Part shown: positions 1 through 8,580 of the stretch, piece after piece
Numbering within the stretch: position 1 is the first letter of the stretch
How the letters are laid out: the number at the start of each line of letters is the position of its first letter
Origin: Diplonema papillatum
Taxonomy: Eukaryota > Euglenozoa > Diplonemea > Diplonemida > Diplonemidae
Assembly: GCA_030068145.1 (NCBI GenBank)
Contig: JAPJBO010000591.1
Span: 62,001-126,000 of the forward strand
Direction: 5' to 3'
Length of the DNA: 64,000 bases
Program-made: the position numbers and the translations under genes
Notes under the pieces: generated by a model
Told to the model about the DNA's origin: nothing
Seen by the model: the letters and a program-made list of their open reading frames with translations, nothing else
Database searches by the model: none

Positions 1-39
1 GCAAGCTTACCCCTGTGGTACCTGCATTTCAAGTTCACA

Positions 40-90
40 CAGTGCATGCTAATCCATGTGGTTCATGTACTTAAAAGAACTCAATGCTTA
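40..90 (+). repeat. Left target-site duplication of LINE-A copy 1
   Basis: This 51-bp block, ending in tcaatgctta, recurs without a mismatch at 838-888 on the other side of the LINE fragment. Identical flanks around a 5'-truncated insert are what target-primed reverse transcription leaves, although 51 bp is long for such a duplication. Confidence 0.75.
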
Positions 91-837
91 CCGGCACCAT
101 CACCACGCGAACGATGGGCAGCCGATCGCGGTGTGCGCAGAGCACAGCACGACGAAGTGCGGCGAGTGCAAGACGGCGGCGGCGTGTTGCCGCAGCGGGC
201 ATCATGCCTGCCGCACGCATGGCAGAGGAACCTGCCAAGAGTGCAAGAGGCTCCCTACGCTGACGCAGAGGCGACCGGCGGCATGTTGCCGCCGCGGCCA
301 CCACGAGTCCAACGAACCGAACGTCCCGTCAACCCCCGGACGCAACAAGAAGAAGAGGCCCTCCTCACCCACCCAGGTGGGCGTACAACGGGGAACGCCA
401 GTTGGAAAGCGAGCGGCGCAAGCGCCGCCCGCGGCAACGAAAAAGGAGACGGCGACGACCGGACGGGCGACCAAGAGGCCGCCACCAACGCCAGGAACCA
501 GCGAACGACCAGCGCTGAAGAAGAGGGTGCTCGGCACCCCGAAGGAAGGCCCGATCGCCGGCCGCAAGCGGAAGAAGACGAAGGCGACCACCCCCGACTC
601 AGGGGTGCATCGAAGGAAGAAGAAGGTTCCGAGGGCAAGCAGCTCTCAGAAACGACCGGGGACCACGGGCACACCAACGCCCTCGAAAGTGAAAAACGGA
701 CACACGTGCCCGCCCTCGTACTCGCCGACTCAGTCTCTGGAATCGCAAGAAAGCCAAACCCCGCTAGCTCCACAAATGCTCGACCTTGACGACGCAATGG
801 CAGGTGACGACGTCATCCGATAACCTGACTTTCAAGG
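91..837 (+). mobile_element. LINE-A copy 1, strongly 5'-truncated non-LTR retrotransposon
   Basis: The insert holds only the C-terminal part of the LINE-A protein, read from about 92 to the stop at 823. It starts inside the Cys/His-rich region (CCRSGHHACRTHGRGTC and neighbours) and runs through the lysine/proline/threonine-rich tail to the terminal DDAMAGDDVIR. It is almost identical to 12150-12895 of the long copy; the long copy carries a few extra Ala-Arg residues in the tail. After the stop only about 14 bases precede the duplicated target. There is no poly(A) tail. The fragment lies in the intron before the exon at 1066 and is dead on arrival, because the reverse transcriptase is absent. 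Confidence 0.88.
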
Positions 838-888
838 CAGTGCATGCTAATCCATGTGGTTCATGTACTTAAAAGAACTCAATGCTTA
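838..888 (+). repeat. Right target-site duplication of LINE-A copy 1
   Basis: Exact repeat of 40-90. It is followed at once by acggcttatcacgtgggcgg, the right arm of a foldback repeat family, so the insertion lies inside that repeat. Confidence 0.75.
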
Positions 889-936
889 ACGGCTTATCAC
901 GTGGGCGGCCCTGAGATTACCCCCTCAGGTGACACC
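889..936 (+). repeat. Right arm of foldback repeat (family FB1)
   Basis: The sequence from cggcttatcacgtggg to gtgacacc matches the right half of the intact foldback at 6199-6276. The left half is not adjacent here; the LINE-A insertion has taken its place. Confidence 0.7.
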
Positions 937-1065
937 ACTTTATCTTTATCCATACTTCAACCTTCTTGTTTAGCTATGCTTCTGGTGTCCCCTCTTCGAC
1001 TGGATGGCATGGTTTGCACTCCTAATGCCAAATAAAATGAGCATGAACCGACTCTACAAACGCAG

Positions 1066-1200
1066 GCGACCGACGATGCCACGACGCTGCTGCAGGCAGA
1101 GCAAGAAGAGCTGAACGAGTTCGGAGGCGAGGAGGGCTTGCAGAGGGCGCGCGAGCAGGAGTTGGAAGAAATGAAGCGGGACTCGAAGCGACCGTTGAAG
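1066..1200 (+). CDS. Internal exon of an unrecognised gene (45 codons, coiled-coil-like)
   Basis: The block is open in one frame between an acceptor (tacaaacgcag, AG at 1064-1065) and a donor (aag|gtgtgc). It encodes 45 residues rich in Glu, Gln and Lys (TTLLQAEQEEL, EELNEFGGEEG, EQELEEMKRDSKRPLK), as in a charged helix or coiled coil. It ends in phase 0, which fits the next exon at 4914. Earlier exons would lie left of the window. I do not recognise the family. Exon composition is unlike the surrounding repeats. Coding status is inferred from composition and splice-phase agreement only. Confidence 0.6.
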
Positions 1201-1247
1201 GTGTGCGTCTGCTATTCGGGGGGCTGGCGGGGGTTTTAAACGGTCGG

Positions 1248-4200
1248 GTCGAATAATGATCACCGTTGTCGAATAATACACACCGTTGTCGATTGTCGAA
1301 TAATACGCTCCGTTGTCGAATAATACACACCGTTGTCGAATAATGCACCGTTGTCGATTGTCGAATAATACACACCGTTGTCGAATAATGCACCGTTGTC
1401 GATTGTCGAATAATACACACCGTTGTCGAATAATGCACCGTTGTCGATTGTCGAATAATACACACCGTTGTCGATTGTCGAATAATACACACCGTTGTCG
1501 AATAATGCACCGTTGTCGATTGTCGAATAATACACACCGTTGTCGAATAATGCACCGTTGTCGATTGTCGAATAATACGCTCCGTTGTCGAATAATACAC
1601 ACCGTTGTCGATTGTCGAATAATACACACCGTTGTCGAATAATACACACCGTTGTCGATTGTCGAATAATACACACCGTTGTCGAATAATACACACCGTT
1701 GTCGAATAATGCACCGTTGTCGATTGTCGAATAATACGCTCCGTTGTCGAATAATACACACCGTTGTCGATTGTCGAATAATACACACCGTTGTCGAATA
1801 ATACACACCGTTGTCGATTGTCGAATAATACACACCGTTGTCGAATAATGCACCGTTGTCGATTGTCGAATAATACACACCGTTGTCGAATAATGCACCG
1901 TTGTCGATTGTCGAATAATACGCACCGTTGTCGAATAATACACACCGTTGTCGATTGTCGAATAATACACACCGTTGTCGAATAATACACACCGTTGTCG
2001 ATTGTCGAATAATACACACCGTTGTCGATTGTCGAATAATACACACCGTTGTCGAATAATACACACCGTTGTCGATTGTCGAATAATACACACCGTTGTC
2101 GAATAATGCACCGTTGTCGATTGTCGAATAATACACACCGTTGTCGAATAATGCACCGTTGTCGATTGTCGAATAATACGCTCCGTTGTCGAATAATACA
2201 CACCGTTGTCGATTGTCGAATAATACACACCGTTGTCGAATAATACACACCGTTGTCGATTGTCGAATAATACACACCGTTGTCGATTGTCGAATAATAC
2301 ACACCGTTGTCGAATAATACACACCGTTGTCGATTGTCGAATAATACACACCGTTGTCGAATAATGCACCGTTGTCGATTGTCGAATAATACACACCGTT
2401 GTCGAATAATGCACCGTTGTCGATTGTCGAATAATACGCTCCGTTGTCGAATAATACACACCGTTGTCGATTGTCGAATAATACACACCGTTGTCGAATA
2501 ATACACACCGTTGTCGATTGTCGAATAATACACACCGTTGTCGAATAATGCACCGTTGTCGATTGTCGAATAATACACACCGTTGTCGAATAATGCACCG
2601 TTGTCGATTGTCGAATAATACGCTCCGTTGTCGAATAATACACACCGTTGTCGATTGTCGAATAATACACACCGTTGTCGAATAATACACACCGTTGTCG
2701 ATTGTCGAATAATACACACCGTTGTCGAATAATGCACCGTTGTCGATTGTCGAATAATACACACCGTTGTCGATTGTCGAATAATACACACCGTTGTCGA
2801 ATAATACACACCGTTGTCGATTGTCGAATAATACACACCGTTGTCGATTGTCGAATAATACACACCGTTGTCGAATAATACACACCGTTGTCGATTGTCG
2901 AATAATACACACCGTTGTCGAATAATGCACCGTTGTCGATTGTCGAATAATACACACCGTTGTCGAATAATACACACCGTTGTCGATTGTCGAATAATAC
3001 ACACCGTTGTCGAATAATGCACCGTTGTCGATTGTCGAATAATACACACCGTTGTCGATTGTCGAATAATACGCTCCGTTGTCGAATAATACACACCGTT
3101 GTCGATTGTCGAATAATACACACCGTTGTCGAATAATACACACCGTTGTCGATTGTCGAATAATACACACCGTTGTCGATTGTCGAATAATACACACGTT
3201 GTCGATTGTCGAATAATACACACCGTTGTCGATTGTCGAATAATACACACCGTTGTCGAATAATGCACCGTTGTCGATTGTCGAATAATACGCTCCGTTG
3301 TCGAATAATACACACCGTTGTCGAATAATGCACCGTTGTCGATTGTCGAATAATACACACCGTTGTCGAATAATACACACCGTTGTCGATTGTCGAATAA
3401 TACACACCGTTGTCGATTGTCGAATAATACACACCGTTGTCGATTGTCGAATAATACACACCGTTGTCGATTGTCGAATAATACACACCGTTGTCGAATA
3501 ATACACACCGTTGTCGATTGTCGAATAATACACACCGTTGTCGAATAATGCACCGTTGTCGATTGTCGAATAATACGCTCCGTTGTCGAATAATACACAC
3601 CGTTGTCGAATAATGCACCGTTGTCGATTGTCGAATAATACACACCGTTGTCGAATAATACACACCGTTGTCGATTGTCGAATAATACACACCGTTGTCG
3701 ATTGTCGAATAATACACACCGTTGTCGATTGTCGAATAATACACACCGTTGTCGATTGTCGAATAATACACACCGTTGTCGAATAATGCACCGTTGTCGA
3801 TTGTCGAATAATACGCTCCGTTGTCGAATAATACACACCGTTGTCGATTGTCGAATAATACACACCGTTGTCGAATAATACACACCGTTGTCGATTGTCG
3901 AATAATACACACCGTTGTCGAATAATGCACCGTTGTCGATTGTCGAATAATACACCCGTTGTCGAATAATACACACCGTTGTCGAATAATGCACCGTTGT
4001 CGATTGTCGAATAATACACACCGTTGTCGAATAATGCACCGTTGTCGATTGTCGAATAATACACACCGTTGTCGAATAATACACACCGTTGTCGATTGTC
4101 GAATAATACACACCGTTGTCGAATAATGCACCGTTGTCGATTGTCGAATAATACGCTCCGTTGTCGAATAATACACACCGTTGTCGAATAATGCACCGTT

Positions 4201-4321
4201 GTCGATTGTCGAATAATACACACCGTTGTCGAATAATGCACCGTTGTCGATTGTCGAATAATACACACCGTTGTCGAATAATACACACCGTTGTCGAATA
4301 ATACACACCCGTTGTCGAATA
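1248..4321 (+). repeat. 3.07-kb minisatellite built from three short modules
   Basis: The array mixes a 20-bp unit cgaataatacacaccgttgt (variant with acgctcc), an 18-bp unit cgaataatgcaccgttgt and a 7-bp unit cgattgt. The modules occur in irregular but recurring orders; blocks of about 184, 258 and 285 bp repeat exactly in several places, which points to unequal exchange of multi-module blocks. Every complete unit on the + strand carries taa, whereas the complement has no stop codon in any frame. Open frames of more than 1000 codons on the - strand are therefore a composition effect. Confidence 0.97.
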
Positions 4322-4810
4322 CTGGAAAATATTTTGGGCATGCATGATGTGCAAAAGCAAACCTGACTGGGTTTCGTGGACACACGGGACTCCAGCACTA
4401 TCCTTTTGCTTCGCATTTGCGCGTTCCTTCTGGGGTCCTGTGTTTGCCCCGCCGGAAATTGCAAAAGTGAGATGCCAGGCCAAAAGTGCAGAAGCCTCAG
4501 GTTCAAGCCATTCAAGGGACCAACACGCCGCAAAACCGACCAAACCTGGTCTGCTCTCAGGGCTCTTGAAAAAAGTGGTAGAACTGGAATCGTACAACTC
4601 GCCGTTCAACACCTACCGGAGACTCAAAAATCGTGTAACCACCACTCATACGACACTCAGAGCACAACAGGATATCTTCCTGCAGCGCGCCTCCGGAGCG
4701 ACTTACGCCCGCCGTAGCAGCACGAAGAGAAATGAGGAGACCGGAAACTCCCCGGAGAGATGGTCCCTGCACTCTAACTCGTCTCTCTCTCTCTCTCTTC
4801 CCATTTTGAA

Positions 4811-4868
4811 GAAGGTCACCCGTCGACTTTAAAACCCCGGAGTTCAAGCGAACTTTTTCACTCTAAAA
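4811..4868 (+). repeat. 60-bp pre-exon motif, copy 1
   Basis: Contains gaaggtcaccc, ctttaaaaccccgg, ttcaagcgaact and actctaaaa in order, as do the copies at 6631, 16921, 31231, 31431, 35389, 36728 and 63721. It ends 45 bases before the exon at 4914. Confidence 0.85.
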
Positions 4869-4913
4869 GTATTGGCTTCTGGAAACTCGAAGCGTCTGGA
4901 ATAAAACAAACAG

Positions 4914-5105
4914 GACCTTCTCGCAGACTTCGGCGATCCCGAAGCCATATTGAAAGCATCCGCCGAGCTGACGCAGAACCACCGAAAGGGAAAGGGAAAC
5001 ATGTCCAACGGGGACGGGGCCGAGAGCGATGACGAAGACGAAGGCACATCCTCCAGCAGCAGCGGATCAGACGATGACGACGACGACGGGAGCACCGAGA
5101 GCTGA
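4914..5105 (+). CDS. Terminal exon with acidic serine-rich C-terminus, unrecognised gene
   Basis: It begins after acaaacag in phase 0, matching the exon that ends at 1200, and runs 63 codons to TGA. The first half looks globular (DLLADFGDPEAILKASAEL, TQNHRKGKG). The second half is a low-complexity acidic tail (ESDDEDEGTSSSSSGSDDDD). Such tails are common in nucleolar and chromatin proteins, but that is only a hint and I assign no function. An alternative acceptor at 4926 would break the frame with the previous exon. Degenerate copies of the tail follow downstream. Confidence 0.65.
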   Translation, partial: DLLADFGDPEAILKASAELTQNHRKGKGNMSNGDGAESDDEDEGTSSSSSGSDDDDDDGSTES

Positions 5106-5475
5106 GAGTCCTTCCCGCTTTTTGTGCGCTGCCGAACCTTCGGGGTCGTTCGACGACGGTTCGGACGATGCAGAGCCAGAGACACAGGCCACACTCAACT
5201 TGAGCAGCAGCGGAGCGAATGATTATAACAACGCAAAGACCGAGGTCACCAGTCATCGGGCGCGGACGATGATGACGACGACGACGAGAGTACCGGGAGC
5301 TGAGAGTTCTTCCCGCTTTGTTGGGTGCTGCCGAACCTTCGGAATCGTTTGACGACGGTTCGGACGATTCAGCCAAGAAACACAGCCTCGCCCAACTCGA
5401 TCAGCAGCGGAGCAGACGATTATAACGACGCAAAGACCGAGACCACCAGGCGCGGAGCAGACGATGCCAAGGCAC
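5106..5475 (+). pseudogene. Tandem degenerate copies of the acidic-tail exon end
   Basis: The end of the real exon and its 3' flank (agcagcagcgga, gacgatgacgacgacgac, gagctgagagtccttcccgc, cgaaccttcgg, gacgacggttcggacga) recur at about 5200-5390 and again, shorter, at 5400-5475. The copies carry small indels and are not in a common frame. They look like local DNA-level tandem duplication of the gene's last exon. Confidence 0.75.
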
Positions 5476-6198
5476 CACAACCTTGTCGACAGCATCACTC
5501 CAACTTCCTTTCCGTCTGGCCTGGCATCCCTTCGATACCCTTGTACCGCAGAGGCGAGAGTCCAAACTGGTTTAAAGATTGATGAAACTGACATCGATTG
5601 AGTCGCACAGAGTTGGAAAAGCGTCCCAACCTCAGTCATCGCCCCCTCACCGATTCACACGTTTTAGACGTCTGGACCCACTCGGATGGTTCAAAGGTTC
5701 AGTTGCGAGACTGCTGCTGGCTAATAATGGAACCATGAGCGACGGCATCCCTGTCGTTGGGCGTAACTTGCCAAACCAAGCTTTGTTCTTGCCTGAAGGC
5801 CCTGGACCTACATCAGAACTTCTTAGCTTGGGGTCGTTTGAACCAGCCGCGTGCCCTCCACCTTGCCGCCTTCGTTGTGTGCTTGTTAACACCACTTGTG
5901 CGCCGAAGAAGATACGAGACTCGACGTTACTCCATGCAAACTGAGATGCAAGCCGTTCGAGCCAGTGACCACTCAACCCCCCGACGGTGGAACAGCAGCT
6001 ACGGAATCCGGAGTCTCGGATGGTTCAAAGATTCAGTTGCGAGACTGCTGTGCACCATGAGCGACGGCATCCCAGTCGTTGGGCGTAACCCGCCAACCAA
6101 GCTTTGCTTTCACTGGAGTGCCCGTTCCCGGCGAGCTACGAGGGAACGAACCTGTGTAAGAGTGCCAACGCTACTCTTTCTATAACGTACATATAAAA

Positions 6199-6276
6199 GG
6201 TGTCACGGGATAAGCCGGCAGCCGCTGCTTAATGGCTTATCACGTGGGCCCTGAGATTACCCCCTCAGGTGACACC
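6199..6276 (+). repeat. Foldback repeat FB1, intact copy
   Basis: ggtgtcac...ataagccgg is followed after a short loop by ggcttat...gtgacacc, giving nested inverted arms. Related copies lie at 49427 and 51916, with half copies at 889, 8353 and 12961. This is the uninterrupted form of the site where both LINE-A copies sit; here the centre reads gctgcttaatggcttatc. Confidence 0.75.
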
Positions 6277-6630
6277 ACTTTATCTTTAGCCATACTCCAA
6301 CGCTCTTGCCTGGAAGACCAGACCTACATCAGAACTTCTCATTTTTTACTTTAAGCCACGGACGCATGAGGCCGACCATCATCAGCGCGGAACCTGAGTG
6401 TCTGCAGACAGGACAGCGGTGTGAGTCTGGGCTTGTCCGTGCGAGTACAGGCGAATCCATCACGGGAGGAGGCCCCTACAGGTGAAGTCCAGCCTCAGAG
6501 GCTGGACTTGGGGACGGAAGTCGAATAATCGGCAATAGACAACAAAGATACACGTACAAGCACACGTACTGCCACTACAGCAGATCCGATACGCACACTA
6601 ACATACTATACCTTGCAGGAATCTTTACGG

Positions 6631-6690
6631 CAATGGTCACCCCGGAGACTTTAAAACCCCGGATCCCAAAGCGAACTTGCACTCTAAAAA
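6631..6690 (+). repeat. 60-bp pre-exon motif, copy 2
   Basis: Same ordered blocks as copy 1 (caatggtcaccc, agactttaaaaccccgg, aaagcgaactt, actctaaaa). It ends 54 bases before the start codon of the Acl4-like gene, so here it lies in a 5' leader or a leader intron. Confidence 0.85.
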
Positions 6691-6744
6691 ACGCAGGGCC
6701 GAAAGGGGGAGAGGAGGGGGGGGGGTGAAGAATTATTCCCCGAG

Positions 6745-6958
6745 ATGGGCAAGCTAGCCCGGAAGAAAGTGGCCGCCCGCCGCGGCAAAGCGTCGAAATC
6801 ACAGGAGTCGGTGCCGGGGCACATGGCGGAAGCTGAGCGAGCGCTGAGCCGGTTCGACTACGAGGCCGCCGCTGCGAGCATGCAGGCTGCTTTGAAACTG
6901 GACGCGAAGAACGTCGACGTGATGGACGCGCTGGGCGAGGTCTTGATGAGTTACCTCG
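6745..6958 (+). CDS. Acl4-like TPR chaperone of ribosomal protein uL4, exon 1
   Basis: Start of a 369-aa TPR protein. The ATG follows an in-leader G-run and opens MGKLARKKVAARRGKASKSQ, a basic N-terminus, followed by a first TPR-like helix pair (RALSRFDYEAAAASMQAALK, LDAKNVDVMDALGEVLM). The exon ends after the first base of a codon (ctc g|gtgtgc), which matches exon 2. In yeast Acl4 binds newly made uL4 and escorts it to the pre-60S particle in the nucleus. I assign the type from helix pattern, order of conserved stretches and length (yeast Acl4 is 387 aa). A general TPR protein is the alternative. Confidence 0.85.
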
Positions 6959-7160
6959 GTGTGCCACCCCCCGCCCGCTTGCTGTGCCTTCGAGTATTTT
7001 CTAGTAGGAATTAGTTGTATACTCGAGAGAACGTTCCTGAGCCGAGTCTTTTCCAGCAGGAATTAGTTGTCCTCGAAAGGGAACGTTTCTGTAAGTGCGC
7101 GCGAACAAAGGAAGCGCCAGATCGTTTTTTTTTTGTAGCAAAATTCGTTGTATACCCGCG

Positions 7161-7200
7161 TTGGGCGAGGTCGTGATGTGCTATATCCCAGTGCGCCACC
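7161..7200 (+). pseudogene. Copy of the Acl4-like exon 1 end and donor
   Basis: ttgggcgaggtcgtgatg followed by gtgcgccaccgc resembles the true exon 1 end at 6931-6971 (ctgggcgaggtcttgatg, gtgtgccaccc). It includes intron sequence beyond the donor, so the copying was of DNA and not of spliced RNA. Confidence 0.55.
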
Positions 7201-7809
7201 GCTACCTCCGAGTCTTTTCTAGCAGGAATTAGTTGAACACTCGAAAGAGAATGTTTCTGTAAGTGCGCACAAGCAAAGGAAACGCGAGATCCGTTGTTTT
7301 TGTAGCAGACTATCCGTTGCTGATCTGCTGCTGTTGCTCATTACGAGACCAGCTCCCGGAAATGTTCCCGTGTCCAAGTTCAGCAGTGCAAGCAGCGCAC
7401 GTTGCGAGACCTACTTCGGAAGTGTTCCCGTGTCCAAGTTCAGCATTGCAAGCGCACGTTTCCCTCGGAATTACAGGAGAAGTTGAGGTTAGAATGCAGA
7501 GTATCTGTAGCGATGGCCTGCATGAGTCACTAGGTGACTGCCTCTTCGATCGCTCTGTGTCATGCTTCCGGCGCTCGCACTCATTCGAATCATCGTCTTC
7601 GAGCGGTCGCTTTTGCGTCCTTTCCCTTCCCACATTTCCACTGAAGGAGTTGATGCACCACGAAAGTCGTAGAATGCAAATAATCTGGGGCGATAATCTG
7701 CATCTCGATAAGAGAACTTCACACAGCCCAGGTGGTTGGTTAAAAGCAAAACTTAAGTTTGAAGGCGGATGGAAGGTGACCTCGCCCAAGCTTGTCCCCG
7801 AGTTGGCAG

Positions 7810-7875
7810 GAGAAGAAGAGCTTGCGGGTTCTCGACGAGAGCATCCGGCTTGCGTCTGACCAGAGGCACAACAAG
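7810..7875 (+). pseudogene. Copy of the first part of Acl4-like exon 2
   Basis: gagaagaagagcttgcg, ctcgacgagagcatccggct and tgcg.ctgacca match the start of exon 2 at 13078-13135, including the cag acceptor in front. A small deletion (gcgggttctcg against gcgaagcaggtcctcg) shifts the frame and the copy ends after about 65 bases. It lies 5.3 kb upstream of the true exon. Confidence 0.8.
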
Positions 7876-8352
7876 CGACGCGCGGGGACTCTTCTCAAAC
7901 GCGGGTTTTTTCTTTTGTATAAGCACCTGCTTTGTAGGAAATACTTGAGGAGGCTTAGCATGCAATGCGTATCCGTAGCGACCTAGCGACCTGCATTAGT
8001 CACGATCGTACTGTCATGCTTCGCGCTTGCATTCATTCGAATCATCGTCTTTCGCGCGGGACGCACAGTCGGTTACCTGTTTACACTGCTTACAAATGTG
8101 AACACTACTGTGTGCAGTGAGTGCACAAAGGCACAGCATCTGATGAAAGCTATCGCGACGCAGGTGCGCGCTAGGTTTGAGTGCCTCCAAAAAATGACGG
8201 TTCGAAAGGGTGCGTGAAAGCAGCCGTCCAGTCGTTGGGCGTAACCTGTCAACCAAGCTTTGCTTTCACTGGAGTGCCCGTTCCCGGCGAGCTACGAGGG
8301 AACGAACCTGTAAGAGTGCCAACGCTACTCTTTCTATAACGTACATATAAAA

Positions 8353-8383
8353 GGTGTCACGGGATAAGCCGGCAGCCGCTGCT
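8353..8383 (+). repeat. Left arm of foldback repeat FB1
   Basis: ggtgtcacgggataagccgg followed by cagccgctgctt equals the left half of 6199-6276, and about 120 bases in front of it also match 6095-6198. The right arm resumes only at 12961, beyond the LINE. Confidence 0.75.
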
Positions 8384-8530
8384 TTACGAAAAATGGAGCT
8401 GGTTATCACCAGCCTATTATCACCGTCCTCGTCCGCTATGAGATCGTCCTCGGACGACGTATTCAAATAACCCTAGCCTACCCCCGTGGTACCTGCATTA
8501 ATAATCAAGTTCACACTGCTTAACGGGCAT

Positions 8531-8580
8531 GGTGCATGTTAATCCGTGTGGTTCATGTACTTAAAAGAACTCAATGCTTA
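8531..8580 (+). repeat. Left target-site duplication of LINE-A copy 2
   Basis: gtgcatgttaatccgtgtgg through tcaatgctta repeats at 12911-12960 with two internal differences. It is the same sequence that flanks copy 1. Confidence 0.75.

Larger units (their letters stand above)
1201..4913 (+). other. Intron of the acidic-tail gene, mostly minisatellite
   Basis: Proposed donor gtgtgcgt at 1201 and acceptor acaaacag ending at 4913. About 3.07 kb of its 3.71 kb is the minisatellite at 1248-4321. From 4322 to 4810 I see unique sequence without a convincing exon, then one copy of the 60-bp pre-exon motif at 4811-4868. Confidence 0.6.
5476..6744. other. Intergenic stretch with repeats upstream of the Acl4-like gene
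   Basis: No gene recognised. A segment around 5680-5790 (ctcggatggttcaaaggttc, gagcgacggcatccc, gtcgttgggcgtaac) recurs at about 6018-6120 and in part at 8228-8275. A foldback lies at 6199-6276. At 6540-6630 a stretch with cacgtactgccact and gatacgcacactaacatac matches 31140-31230, so the 60-bp motif can be part of a longer repeat of about 140 bp. Confidence 0.6.

Noticed and set aside
1022-4612. Three minus-strand open frames of more than 1000 codons with repeats such as CIIRQRCVLFDN
   Set aside because: They are overlapping frames of one minisatellite whose complement happens to lack stop codons. All three frames are open at once, which real genes do not show.
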